DNA from: Stephanodiscus triporus
Lineage: Eukaryota > Bacillariophyta > Thalassiosirophyceae > Thalassiosirales > Thalassiosiraceae
Assembly (NCBI GenBank): GCA_036939755.1
Contig: JALLAZ010000689.1
Span: forward strand, 1-21,599
Reading direction: 5' to 3'
Length of the DNA: 21,599 bases
Shown here: in pieces, positions 8,876 to 20,056 of the stretch
Layout: every line of letters begins with the position of its first letter
Position numbering within the stretch: position 1 is the stretch's first letter
The notes under the pieces: generated by a model
The model's input: the letters and a program-made list of their open reading frames with translations, nothing else
Database searches by the model: none
What the model was told of the DNA's origin: nothing
Made by a program: the position numbers and the translations under genes

Positions 8876-9247
8876 ATTAAGACTACCATCCTAAAATACC
8901 ACGGAAAAGCTCATGTGACCGTGACATCAGAATCCCCAGAATTGGGATTTTGATTTAGGGAAATCTGTCAGTTTTGGGAAATATGAGAATTACACACCTG
9001 GCATAAGTCGAAGTCCATAACAAGAGATGCAAGTCATGTACTCCGCTGACGAGCGTCTGCGGGACGATAGAGATTCACGCTGGGAAGACTCTTCATTAGA
9101 GCTAAGGAAATAGTAATTCAAGAAATTAATCTACATGCATTATCGCCAATCACTAGATTTCAATCTCAAATTAGCTAGCCTGTTGATATCAAGATACTTT
9201 GAACGGGATAAACAACTGTTCACAAATGCGCCGCAGATATCTTTGAG
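8876..9247. other. Intergenic stretch between decayed gene and centrin
   Basis: Apart from the ZZ-like relic I see no gene. A small inverted repeat, AATCCC (8931-8936) and GGGATT (8944-8949) with a 7-base loop, is present. The stretch includes the 3' untranslated region of centrin. Confidence 0.4.
8983..9043 (-). pseudogene. Possible relic of a ZZ-type zinc finger
   Basis: The minus strand reads EYMTCISC in one frame and, one base on, MDFDLCQVCNSH. Ignoring a single extra T at 9019, the spacing is CxxC-x5-CxxC with a DFDLC core, the signature of the second half of ZZ zinc fingers (YxCxxCxDYDLCxxC). It lies about 120 bp upstream of the decayed gene on the same strand and may be its 5' part. 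The segment is short and needs one frame correction, so this is tentative. Confidence 0.3.
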
Positions 9248-10390
<1,143 letters not shown>

Positions 10391-11000
10391 ATGCCGAAAC
10401 CTAAAGGTGCGTGGCGCAGAGCGACGTTCTCCTCAATCATAGGACGATGTAATGTAATAATGAAATGTAATTGTCTCTCATCCTCATCCTTTGCTGCCCC
10501 CAATTCGTGAATCATTTCGATACCACCATGTCACTTCTTGGCTGGCATTTATATTTTAATCGCCGCATGAATGCACACTGTACGCCGCCACAGGAAAAGG
10601 GGGTAAAAACCGCAGGAGAGGAAAGGGAGACGGCGAGGAGTCCAAGCGCGAGCTCGAATTCAAAGAGGACGGGCAGGAATACGCCCAAGTCGTGAGGATG
10701 CTCGGGAACGGCCGCTGCGAATGCTTCTGTTACGACGGAGTCACCCGCCTCGGCCACATCCGCGGCAAGATGCGAAAGAAGGTGTGGGTGACCGCGGGGG
10801 ACATCGTTTTGGTCGGTAAGCGCGACTTTCAGGACGAGAAGGTGGATATCCTGCACAAGTATTCGGCGGACGAGGCCAGAAATTTGAAGCAGTACGGGGA
10901 GCTGCCAGAGACGGCGAGGATTAATGAGACTGCGGTTGATCAGGCCATGGCGGGAGATGGGGATGACGACGATATTGGTATCGACTTCGATGATATTTAA
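10391..11000 (+). CDS. Translation initiation factor eIF1A (2 exons)
   Basis: eIF1A binds the A site of the 40S subunit and promotes scanning and start-codon selection. Exon 1 is only 16 bases (10391-10406, MPKPK plus one base) and ends at a GTGCGT donor. Exon 2 starts at 10594 after CCACAG and runs to TAA at 10998-11000. The spliced product is 140 aa, close to the usual length. The splice joins the basic tail [12 protein letters not shown] to [20 protein letters not shown], both hallmarks of eIF1A. The OB-fold follows ([24 protein letters not shown], then [17 protein letters not shown]) and an acidic tail ending DFDDI. The intron is 187 bases. The first in-frame ATG of exon 2, at 10698, would remove the N-terminal tail and is not the real start. 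Confidence 0.95.
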
Positions 11001-12316
11001 ATGTGTACTTGAGGGAGTGGGTAGAGAGGGGAGGGGGGAGGGGCAGGGGGGGGGGGGGCGAGGAAGGTTTTGACATTATAATTCGCCCCTCAATAGTATT
11101 TGTTCGGATGGGAGTATTTGTGTTGGTCGCTTATGGGGTAGGTCTGTACCTAATGCTGGTGGAGACCTAGTGGTTTATTTACCTCAACTTTATTTGCGAT
11201 GTGTACTGAATGATACTGACTATTATAAACTACGCCATTTAATGATGTCTAAACATAAATACTATTGATAGAATGCGACTCACTTTTATCAGTTTTATGA
11301 AAGTTGTTTTGGTACACAACACCATACTCACTGGCACGCAGGAAAAGCATCCCCGTCCAATGGGATGATTGAGCTTGTAAATGATGATGTAATGCACAAG
11401 TACGATACAGATGTGCCACTAAAAGTGAAATGTACAACAGGTGATATTTTTGGCAGGTACTTTCTCATGTGACCTTCTTTGTCCAAAAAAGAGTTGACGC
11501 TGGTGACTACGCTGTCAGATTGTCTTTATCCACCTTCCTCTCCATGACGATGCTGCCCTTTGTCTTTGTTGTAGACTCCATCATTTCCACTTCCTCCTTC
11601 ACTGCCACGTATACGTATTATTATTCTGCAACAACTCCGGCGGCCAGTATCACTGCTTTTGCTGCATTGATGGTGACAAGAGATGAGATGCTGTGGTTAT
11701 CCTCCATGTCGTTCTTGTGGCAATGATGTATTGTGATCATTTTTCCAATTTAGGACACAACTTTGATGACGGGAAACTGCATACCACACCCTGAGGGTGA
11801 GGGCCCTGCATAAACAAACTGCAACTCCCTTTTCTGGTGACTGGTGACCTTTCTTTTGATTTTATGATGAGCCCACCTTGCAACTGCAACCTTTTTTATA
11901 TAAGATGGGATGATGTCTAAAAAAAAGGCAGCTCTCTGTAGAGGTGCATCGGATGAACATAATCCATGATTCCATGGACATGTTGTTGTTCTTTATGGGG
12001 GGGCAATCGCTTTTTCTTGCACGACCAGCAAAAAAAAACATGGCGGGAAAGCTCAAGAATGGATTCGGTGACGTATGAAACGCGTACGTGTTTTGAAAAA
12101 TGACAACAATGACGACAAGAGGCGAAAGGGAAAAAGCGAGGAGAGGAGAGATAATTATAATATTATGGTATTATTATTATTATTTTATGATGAGGTCATG
12201 GTGCCGCTTCCGCCACTCCCCTCGCAACTCGGTGCCATCGAACAAGCCTCGAACCCAATCTAGAGACGAGGCTCCCGAGCCCGGTTGCCGCTAAGACCAC
12301 CCACCTAGGAAACAAC
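11001..12316. other. Long intergenic region, eIF1A to MORN gene
   Basis: No convincing gene in 1.3 kb. It begins with a G-rich tract (11026-11060, including a pure G run). Around 11335-11470 (+) there is a stop-free frame containing GMIELVNDDVMHKYDTDVPL. Around 11500-11740 (-) a frame reads NHSISSLVTINAAKAV and then, past two stops, VAVKEEVEMMES. Both look mildly coding-like and could be gene relics, but I cannot assign them. The last ~250 bases are the presumed promoter and leader of the MORN gene, with an ATT-rich stretch at 12155-12185. Confidence 0.4.
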
Positions 12317-12804
12317 ATGAACGAGGACTCCTCCGACGCGGGAGGGCAGCCGCAGCAGCCCCCCCCCGCGAAAAAAATACGCAGCTGCAGCTCGTCGGAG
12401 TCGTCCCCGACCCTGCCCGCGCCCCGCCCCCCCCCCGCCGCCCCCGCCTCCGCCGCGACGTCGACGTCGACGACGACGACGACTTCCTTCTCCGTTACTA
12501 CCAACAGCCACGACCGACCGTCGTTCGACGACCGCGCCGCCGCCGCCGAGGCGATAATGGACGCGGCCCGCCGGTACGAGGCCGAGGCGAGGCGACGGGA
12601 CGACGACGCCAAGTCGTCGGCAGCGCGGGCGAGGGAGGACGTCCTGGGCTGCGTGGAGGCGCTGAGGAGGGCCCACGAGAGGCTGAGCCGCGCCGAGGCC
12701 GCGGCGGCCGAGTCCGCCGCGGCCGTCGGGGCGGCGACGGAGTACCGATCCGGGTGGGAGGCTCGACTGCTGCTCGTCGGGAAGGGAGGAGAGACGGGGG
12801 GGGA

Positions 12805-12836
<32 letters not shown>

Positions 12837-12871
12837 GAAGATCGATCGGCGCCGAGGGGGGGGGGGGGGGG

Positions 12872-12906
<35 letters not shown>

Positions 12907-13787
12907 GAGGATCGATCGGCGCCGCGTCGGGCGTCGTCGTGCGGGCGGCGGAGAACGACGACGAGGAGGAGGAGGAGGGGAAGCACGTGTCGTTCGCGGC
13001 GCCCCAGCAACACCATCACCACCTCCAACACCACCATCCCGCGTCGTCGACGGAGGTGACGTCGAGCTCGGCGTCGTCGGGCAATCGCAACGTCCGACGG
13101 AAGCGCATACGCGTATCCGAGCACGGTTGGGGGGTGTACGAGGGACACTTGGATTCGCTGGGTGAGCCGCACGGACGGGGCACTGTGACCTGGGAGAACG
13201 GGGGGAAGTACGACGGGGAGTGGGTCGACGGCAAGGCAAACGGGCGGGGGATCATGAATTACGGCAACGGGGACAGGTACGAGGGGGGGTGGAAGGACGG
13301 GTGCCGGTACGGGCAGGGCACGCACCACTTCAAGGACGGGGGGGTGTACGAGGGACAGTGGCGTAACGCCGCGCCGGACGGACGGGGGAAGATGACGCTC
13401 AAGAACGGATCGCACTACGAGGGGTCGTGGAAGGACGGGAAGTGGCACGGCCACGGCATCGTGCGACCCGCCAACGGCGGGGAGTGGGAGGGCACCTTCC
13501 ACATGGGTAAGTGCACCGTCGGCACCCTCCGTCGGCCGAACGGGGAGCTTGAGGTCGGACGGTACGACAGCGTCAACCCGGACGACGTCAAGGAGGGGGT
13601 GTGGTGGAGCATCGACCGACAGAGCATATGGATCGTTGCGGACGGACAGAAGAAGGAGCAGATCGACGAGGGTCGTGCGTTGGAGATGGTGGCGAGGATC
13701 GGCGTGCCGCTTCCGACGGAGCTGCGGGAGGCCGAGACGCCGAGGATAACTTCGGAACCGTCTCTGTCGGCTAAGTCGGAAGAATGA
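12317..13787 (+). CDS. MORN-repeat protein, frame interrupted at a poly-G run
   Basis: The ATG at 12317 opens a Pro/Ser/Thr-rich head. An Ala/Glu/Arg-rich helical, probably coiled-coil, segment follows (about residues 70-140), then a Gly-rich linker. The frame is lost at a run of 28 G (12856-12883). The next frame resumes in the same kind of Gly linker and continues through an acidic stretch and a His-rich segment into five MORN repeats plus a partial sixth, between about 13125 and 13505 (YEGHLDSLGEPHGRG, YDGEWVDGKANGRG, YEGGWKDGCRYGQG, YEGQWRNAAPDGRG, YEGSWKDGKWHGHG, WEGTF). TGA is at 13785-13787. MORN repeats bind lipids or act as spacers in cytoskeletal and membrane proteins; no catalytic domain is visible, so the exact role is unknown. 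Runs of 27 or 30 G would restore a single frame of about 490 residues. Confidence 0.8.
12840..12924 (+). repeat. 28-G homopolymer flanked by a direct repeat
   Basis: GATCGATCGGCGCCG occurs at 12840-12854 and again at 12910-12924. Each copy is preceded by a (GGA)n tract. The pure G run covers 12856-12883. The duplication suggests slippage or unequal exchange in a sequence encoding a polyglycine linker. Confidence 0.85.
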
Positions 13788-14067
13788 TAGGTCGAACGAT
13801 ACCTCGGCCCGCGAACTCTGGGCGCGAACTAACACCTTGTCTAGTCACACGCGCGCGTCTACGGATGGAAAGCGGTCCTGAATTCATCTCTCCTCGAATG
13901 ACACTCACTATAGATTCAATCATGCTAATGCTACGTAACACTCGAATATTTTTTTCGGTTGCCCTCTCTGGACCTAGGATTAGGATCTCGAAGACTGGCA
14001 TGTGTAGTCAAGGGAGGGATACTTAAATGAACAATTGCGAAAGCAGCCAACATAAAGTCTGAGAGCC
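13788..14067. other. Convergent intergenic region
   Basis: These 280 bases lie between the 3' ends of the MORN gene (+) and aspartate aminotransferase (-). They would hold both 3' untranslated regions; I see no gene or clear structure. Confidence 0.5.
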
Positions 14068-15914
14068 TCACTTCCCACCAGTAACATCATGGATGGCACG
14101 TGCGATATACTCCACATTGTTTGATGTGACACCCTACAAGAATCATCGCAAGAGGGGGGGTTGAGGTACTACTGTAATAGTAACGCACTATTAGAAAGAA
14201 ATGAACCATACAACGATAACTCACAGCCATGCTAATCCTACCATCAAGTGTGCAGTAAATGTGGTGCTTTTCTCGAAGGGCAACGACTTGATCTTTTGTC
14301 AAGCCACTGTACGCAAACATGCCGATCTGACTCGTGACGTGATCCCATGATCTGCCCGAACCGAGATCTTCCAGCGCCTGCCTCAGCTCATATCTCATCC
14401 CATCGATGCGCTTCGCCATGCCCATGCATTGGTGGACAAAATCGTTCGTTTTCTCTGGGTCGGAAAGTATCTTAGTCACAATTCGTGCGCCGTGCCGAGG
14501 AGGGTTGGAATAACTTGGTCGGATGTGAACTTTCAGCTGACTTAGCACTCGTTTCGCTTCCTCTGGATCGGCCGCCACCACCGACAAAGCTCCAATTCGC
14601 TGCCCGTACAGACCAAAGTTTTTAGAGAAGCTTTGGACTACGGCAATATTGTGCCCGTCTTCCACGAACATCCGAACTGCCGCGGCATCCTTACGAGCGT
14701 CGCCACTTGCAAATCCTTGGTAGGCAGAATCGAAGAAGGGCAGGAGATTCTTTTCCATCGCGACGTTTCTGCCATAGATGTGTCGCAAAGCATGGACAGA
14801 GGTGAGAGGATTGATATTACGAGGAATTCTGCAGAAGCCATAATCGACACACTCACGAGATTTCTTTCCATTGGTCCACGGTTGGGTCCATGCCGGTGGG
14901 GTTGTGAGCGCAGGCATGCAACAGAATGCAGCTGCCCTCAGGCATCGCACGCATGTCGTCGATCAGGTTCGAGAAGTCCAAGCTGCACGAGTCATTGTCA
15001 TAATATCGATATTTGCGGACTTCCAAACCTGCGTTCTTGAAGATTGGTATACTGCGAGGAGATATTTAGATATGAAGAACAAAATGATGTGTTCCATTGC
15101 AAAGTTGGTGTTAGTCATAAAATCGATCTTACTGGTTGCCCCAAGTGGGGTCGGGTACATATATGTGTTTATGACCAAATGTTGCCAAGGTTTCCCCAAA
15201 AACACGAAGCCCGCCAGTGCCCGATAGGGTCTGGACGCCAGCAATCCGCCCCTCCTGCAAAGCGGCGCAATCGTCACCATAAACGAATTTCAGGGCTAAG
15301 TTTACAAAGTCTGGGCAGCCAGCCTTCGGGAAGATTAGCATCAGAATTGCGAAAAATAATGCATCACGCATGCTAAGTACTTGTATCAAAAAAGCCAACA
15401 CTTACGATACCCGAATATTCGTGATCCATCTCCTCCGCGATGATTGCCTTCTCTGCCTCCATGACGACAGGCAGCACAAATGGCATTCCTTGATCGCAAC
15501 GATAGGCACCTACTCCAACATTGACCTTGTCGGGAAAGTCATCGCTGTTATACGCCTGAGTTTTTACAAATGGATAAAAAATAGTGAAAAAATGATGGGC
15601 GTTGAGCAACAGGGCGTGGTGCCAAGGACGGCGGTACACAGCAGAGTTTCAGAGCAGACAAATAATCATACCTCATTTAGACCGATGATTGGATCCGGCG
15701 GTGCCATTTTGAAATGTGCCCATGGCGATGTGTTGCCAACGGTAGTCGCAGCGGCTGCGTCGGCGAAGCCGCGGCGGGATGGGGTAAGCGTCGATGTGGT
15801 CGAGACTACGACGCTTCGAGCTCGGCTGCGCACGGTGGAAGCGGCGGCTGTCAAGACGCCTCTGTTAGCGGTCCGGCGGAGGAGAGCTTGGGTGGCAGGT
15901 CGAAGGATGGTCAT
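14068..15914 (-). CDS. Aspartate aminotransferase, probably mitochondrial (6 exons)
   Basis: PLP enzyme exchanging amino groups between aspartate/2-oxoglutarate and oxaloacetate/glutamate. Exons: 15914-15672, 15555-15406, 15323-15133, 15051-14857, 14768-14225 and 14133-14068. All introns are GT-AG, phases agree, and the product is 462 aa. Exon 1 encodes a basic, Ser/Ala-rich targeting sequence of about 65 residues, then SPWAHFKMAPPDPIIGLNE. Family landmarks follow in order: NVGVGAYR, SGTGGLRVFGE, DPTWGNHIPIF, HACAHNPTGMDP, FFDSAYQGFASGD, the PLP-lysine segment QSFSKNFGLYGQRIGAL, IRPSYSNPPRHGARIV, LDGRISMA-GVTSNN and a final VTGGK. The splices restore DPTWGNH across introns 3/4 and RISMAGVTS at the last junction. 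The N-terminus suggests a mitochondrial location; plastid targeting is not excluded. Confidence 0.95.
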
Positions 15915-16290
15915 GGTGAATAGAGTGAGCAGACTGGTCAGAGGAGATACTATTTAACGAAAGTGCATCGGCTTCTGTGGTCGGTGTGGTCGCTCTCTCT
16001 TTCGAGCAGCAGATGCTCAGGCAGACAGACCAAAACAAGTTTAGGCGACGATCGCCGAAATACCACAAACTCTCTCCGCACATTTCATGTAAACATTGGG
16101 CAACGAAGCGAAGGCGAAGAGGAGGAACATATTATTATGATGATTGTGGAAGATTTCTGAGAGCTCCAAAACCGAGTACCATACTTCTTCTTTTGGCAAT
16201 GCAAAGTGCGGGAAGACTTCGCATATCAGGCATGATCATCGACCTGTACCTGTAATAAATATTATTGTTAATCATACCAATTCAATACAA
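15915..16290. promoter_or_regulatory. Intergenic region, RAD51D-like 3' end to aminotransferase promoter
   Basis: These 376 bases sit between two minus-strand genes, so they hold the aminotransferase promoter and the 3' untranslated region of the RAD51D-like gene. I see no gene. An AT-rich stretch (about 16254-16285) just after the RAD51D-like stop may serve in 3'-end formation. Confidence 0.4.
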
Positions 16291-18024
16291 CTACGTATCT
16301 GAAATTCCACCCGAATGAATCTCAAACTTGGCAAAAGGCTTGCCGGAACGTTTTCCTCCATCGTTACCCTTGCATGACTTTCCGTAATGGTTCTGAAGCG
16401 TTGCACGAATGACCTTGTTCTCCGCGAGGGACAATCCAACAACTCGAGTGTTGTGGTCGTGAAAGTCGATTTGTCGATTGTCTCTAGATGATGAGCCGAC
16501 CTCTTCTAACCATAAGCCGACATCACTCGCGTGCCAATATCGCCCCATCGCAGGCTTGTTCTGGGAATGCCCGACCGCCAGCGATATGGATGATGATGAT
16601 CCGATGAGTTTATTCTCCGACGAGCGCTTCGCGACGGACCCGTTGGTGAGAACCACCGCGAACCGACGTGGCCGGCACGCCCCGATCACGGCACCGTTCG
16701 TCAGTAGGCGACTATCGTGCGTCCGAACCATGTGTCGCAGGGTCAAAGCGACCTGACTCACCAGGGCGGCGCCCACGTCGCTCGACAGGTGATGGCCCAA
16801 GCAGCCGGACACCGAGTCGATTACGAGAAGGGTCCCATTTTCTTCGCTGCCCTCGGCATCATCGGTCCCATCGACGATACGACGACGAGAGACCTCCTCG
16901 TCGTGGTCGATTCGGGCCAATGTTGCGAGCAGGGAGTGGGCATCGGGAACGTACGCGATGTCTACGCGTTCCATCGCCCTGGTCACTATACCATGAACGC
17001 CGTCCCGACCTTGCACGACGGCGGCAGCGTCGTCAACCGCCGACGACGATGGACGGCGCGCCAGCTCCGCGAACATGGCGTACAACCTCCTCGACAAAGC
17101 CTTGCGGCCACAGCACGAAGAAATGTAACAAACACGCAGCCCGCTCTCGACAACTGCGTGCGCGGCAATGCTGAGCGCCAATTGAGTCTTCCCCGAAGAT
17201 GGTGGCCCGGAGAATTCCGTCACCATACCGAACGGCACACCTCCCAGGCAACGAATATTTGGCGAGGAAGGATAACCCGCCGCGTAGTGTCGTTCGTCGA
17301 CGTTGTCCCGATGACGACGTCCCGGGAGTTTGTACGGGCGAGGCATGCCCCAGCCATCCACGAAGGAGGAATGCGCATCGTCCGGCGCGAGCAGTCCGTC
17401 CACGCGGACGCTCCCAGTTTTGATGCAATCGAGTTGTTCTCGCGAACGCCATCTATAACCGCGACCGACAGGGCCATGATGACCGGCGCGTTTCGAATCG
17501 ACGACGTCCATCAGCGCGCGTGCTCTTGCGCAGGCGTCGAGTGCGGTCACGGCCCCGGCCATCATCGCCGTTGGGCGGATGCCCATCCCCCCCCGCTCGA
17601 GGCCCGTTGCTCCCTCCACACACCCCTCCTTCTCCCCCTCCTCCTCGTCCTCCTCCACGCAAAACCTCGTGACTTCCTCGATCGCCTCGGCGGCTTGACG
17701 ACCGTGTCCTCCGTGCGGATCGCATATGATGCCCAAGGCGACGGAGGCGCGTACGTCCATGACGTCCTCAAGCGAGACGCCGATGGACGAGGACAATATG
17801 GCGGGATCGCGCGACAGGAGGGCCGACGGGGTGCGCACAGGCGCGAAGGGGGTCGGTGGAGGCGGCGGCGGAGGGGCGGCGTCGTCCTCCGGCTGCGTGC
17901 GGACGTCTTTAGCGTCCAATGACGACGACGACGACGAGCGCGGGCGCTTCCTTCGCTCGTCGATGCGCGAGGAGAGCCTATCGCGCATTCGCGGATGGAC
18001 GTTCATGTTGCGAAGGCTGGGCAT
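16291..18024 (-). CDS. RAD51 paralog, RAD51D-like
   Basis: RecA-fold ATPase expected to support homologous recombination repair. It is a single exon of 577 aa with ATG at 18024 and TAG at 16291-16293. The first ~250 residues are mostly low-complexity (Ser, Pro and Asp/Glu stretches). The core starts at IRCLGGVPFGMVTEFSGPPS. Walker A is GPPSSGKT (273-280) and Walker B is LLVIDS (399-404). The SSGKTQ form of Walker A and the late KPAMGRYWH motif (490-498) fit RAD51D better than RAD51B, RAD51C or XRCC3. The C-terminus (RATLQNHYGKS...KFEIHSGGI) also matches that group. Human RAD51D has 328 residues; the extra length comes from the head and from inserts around 330-395 and 450-485. The RAD51D assignment rests on motif recall rather than an alignment. 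Confidence 0.8.
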   Translation of the reverse strand: MPSLRNMNVHPRMRDRLSSRIDERRKRPRSSSSSSLDAKDVRTQPEDDAAPPPPPPPTPFAPVRTPSALLSRDPAILSSSIGVSLEDVMDVRASVALGIICDPHGGHGRQAAEAIEEVTRFCVEEDEEEGEKEGCVEGATGLERGGMGIRPTAMMAGAVTALDACARARALMDVVDSKRAGHHGPVGRGYRWRSREQLDCIKTGSVRVDGLLAPDDAHSSFVDGWGMPRPYKLPGRRHRDNVDERHYAAGYPSSPNIRCLGGVPFGMVTEFSGPPSSGKTQLALSIAAHAVVESGLRVCYISSCCGRKALSRRLYAMFAELARRPSSSAVDDAAAVVQGRDGVHGIVTRAMERVDIAYVPDAHSLLATLARIDHDEEVSRRRIVDGTDDAEGSEENGTLLVIDSVSGCLGHHLSSDVGAALVSQVALTLRHMVRTHDSRLLTNGAVIGACRPRRFAVVLTNGSVAKRSSENKLIGSSSSISLAVGHSQNKPAMGRYWHASDVGLWLEEVGSSSRDNRQIDFHDHNTRVVGLSLAENKVIRATLQNHYGKSCKGNDGGKRSGKPFAKFEIHSGGISDT

Positions 18025-18635
18025 TATTCGAGTGAATGGATGGCGGTGGGATGAGCAGCGGATCCAGGTCAGGAGGGAGATAAAAGAGATATCGTATCGT
18101 ACTTGAAATTGTAAAAGAAAGAGTATTCGGGATAAAGAAATAGAGTAGTAGAGAAGAGTAGATAAAACTTGTCAAATCACAATTGACAATTATGCACCAC
18201 CTTCACCCTCTTCCCCAATTTAGCGCTCCCCCCAATTTTGACAGAAGAATATTCTTGTATTAAACAAGAAAGGCCCCGCTAGATCGGGGGGATAGGGGAG
18301 AAATGGTGAACTAAGACGTCAATGATGGTGTATCAGTAGTATTGTACTCCAAATCTTGAGCAATTTCTTACTCCGAACTCAGAACTGAGCCGTGCCGCTA
18401 CGCCCGACACTATGACTTGTCTTTCTTGCAACCAGCATTGTGATCGTGATGAAGTGCGTTTCGCTCTACCGCGATCCTCTTTTGAGTCGGGTGCATTACA
18501 TCGGTAACAACGAATACAAGTTATCAATTCTTCTCTGATGTTAGCACTTATCCACCTTTAGATCCTATCTGTCGCCAAGCAAAACACTACTGCTACGTTC
18601 TTTTGTGCAGGACACACAATTGAGTATTTCAATTT
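18025..18635. other. Intergenic region with tandem hairpins
   Basis: These 611 bases lie between the 5' end of the RAD51D-like gene and the 3' end of the NIT1-like gene. They should contain the RAD51D-like promoter near 18025-18180. No coding sequence is recognisable. Two adjacent inverted repeats at 18245-18289 are described separately. Confidence 0.5.
18245..18289. repeat. Two adjacent small hairpins
   Basis: TTCTTGT (18252-18258) pairs with ACAAGAA (18264-18270) across a 5-base loop. CCCCG (18274-18278) pairs with CGGGG (18285-18289) across a 6-base loop. AAGAATATTCTT (18245-18256) is a perfect palindrome overlapping the first stem. Function unknown. Confidence 0.55.
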
Positions 18636-20056
18636 TCAATAAGAATACTTAGAGATGTCCCTATGCTGTTGTATTGGCATGCGTTCCCGCACCAATGATA
18701 TGTTATCAAGATCAATGTCTGAAACAATGATGCTCGGGACGCGAACGGGAGACTCGTTATATTCTGATGACTCGATGATGGTTCCGGCAGACCCCACACC
18801 ATCATACCCCCCTGCATCGGCAAGCAACTCCCCCCATGGATCATATACTGGGGGTGTGTGAAAGGATTGAAAGACACAGTCAATTGTTAGTAAAGAGGAC
18901 CCTCCTCTGTTGATATTAAGCTAATAGAATATCCATAGCTGCTGCTCACCAACTGAATGCCCATAACTCTCTCTCTTCTCATTGTGCTTACCAACCTGGG
19001 CAGCGGCAAGGATATAACATTGACTTTCGATTGCTCGAGCTGTGCGCCAAACAATTCGAAAATGTCATTAGAAAGATGGTGTGCATCAACTCGCGGGGCA
19101 AACAATTCGGAATCGATTCGAATTTCCCTGGAATCAAAACTCTCACCTCTCAGCAACGCATGCCAATGTGCCCTCCCCGTCGGGACGGTGAACGCTGACG
19201 GCATCAACAGCACCTGCGCTCCCATCTTCTGGACCAAGTCGACGTACATTTCACCGAAACGCATATCGTAGCAGATTGACAGTCCCAACCTCCCTATCGG
19301 CGAATCGCACACGACCAGCCTTGTGCCAGCACGTGTCGTATCGCTCTCGCGCAGGCAGACCTTGCCCGGGATCGCGACGTCGAAGAGATGTATCTTGTGA
19401 TAGCATGCCCTCAGCCGGCCTTCGTCGTCGATTATGACGTGCGTGTTGTAAATCTTTTCTAATCCTTCGTCGTCGCCACCGTCGGAGGAGGGAGGGGGCG
19501 TTTCCGTCTTTGTATGCACTCCGCCTCCCGAAATCCAAAGTTTCGACTCGCATGCGATGTAACGCAGCTCTTCAATAATGGAGGTGAACGACATTTCCGG
19601 CCAATCCGACCGGTCCCTCGCATCGCAAACCGAATTCAAGTCGGGGGAGCTCGCGGCGCATAATTTTATCTGATCGGAGAGCGCCCTTCGAAATGGCGAT
19701 GACAAAAACAACGATGGCGACGACGACGTTGCAGTCACGTCGTCGTGACGATACCGCCCCGTCGTCGGATCCTCTCCGATCGGGGGATCGGCCTGGCTCA
19801 GCGTGTGCGACACGTCGTCCCCGACGAAGCCCAGGCACTCCGGCAGGAACAGCATCCGCGCGCCCTCGCGCTTGGCCCATCCGGCGCACTTGGCGACGTC
19901 GAGGAGGTTCGAGCGCTTGTCCCTGGTGGAGCGGAGTTGGGCGATCGCCGCCCGTGCCGTCGTCGACGGCGTGACCATGGCGGCGGCCAACGAGGACAGC
20001 CCGGATTGAAGCGCGAGGATGATTATTGCGGCCGACGGCTTCATGTGCTGTGCCAC
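18636..20056 (-). CDS. Carbon-nitrogen hydrolase, NIT1-like (deaminated-glutathione amidase type), 3 exons
   Basis: NIT1-type amidases hydrolyse deaminated glutathione, a metabolite-repair reaction. Exons: 20056-19147, 19039-18950 and 18847-18636, giving 403 aa. Both introns are GT-AG (GTGAGA...CACAG and GTGAGC...CCCCAG) and the junctions restore [12 protein letters not shown] and GHSVVYDPWGE. The catalytic triad is visible: Glu73 (LFLPECLGF), Lys221 ([13 protein letters not shown]) and Cys262 ([11 protein letters not shown]). [18 protein letters not shown] points to NIT1 rather than NIT2 omega-amidase, although [10 protein letters not shown] is shared with NIT2. An insert of about 60 residues sits between Glu and Lys (roughly 85-150). 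A hydrophobic N-terminus (residues 9-26) suggests a signal or bipartite targeting peptide; an alternative Met27 start would give a cytosolic form. Without splicing the frame would run 87 residues into intron and lose the C-terminal domain. Confidence 0.92.

Noticed and set aside
12498..13835. 445-residue minus-strand frame over the MORN gene (and a 347-residue one at 12196-13239)
   Set aside because: Low-complexity Pro/Arg/Leu translations of GC-rich DNA; the plus strand encodes clear MORN repeats.
16717..17922. 401-residue plus-strand frame opposite the RAD51D-like gene
   Set aside because: Antisense shadow; the minus strand carries intact Walker motifs.
18629..18883. 84-residue minus-strand frame
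   Set aside because: Wrong frame of the last NIT1-like exon; the frame ending at 18636 continues the nitrilase C-terminus ([13 protein letters not shown]).
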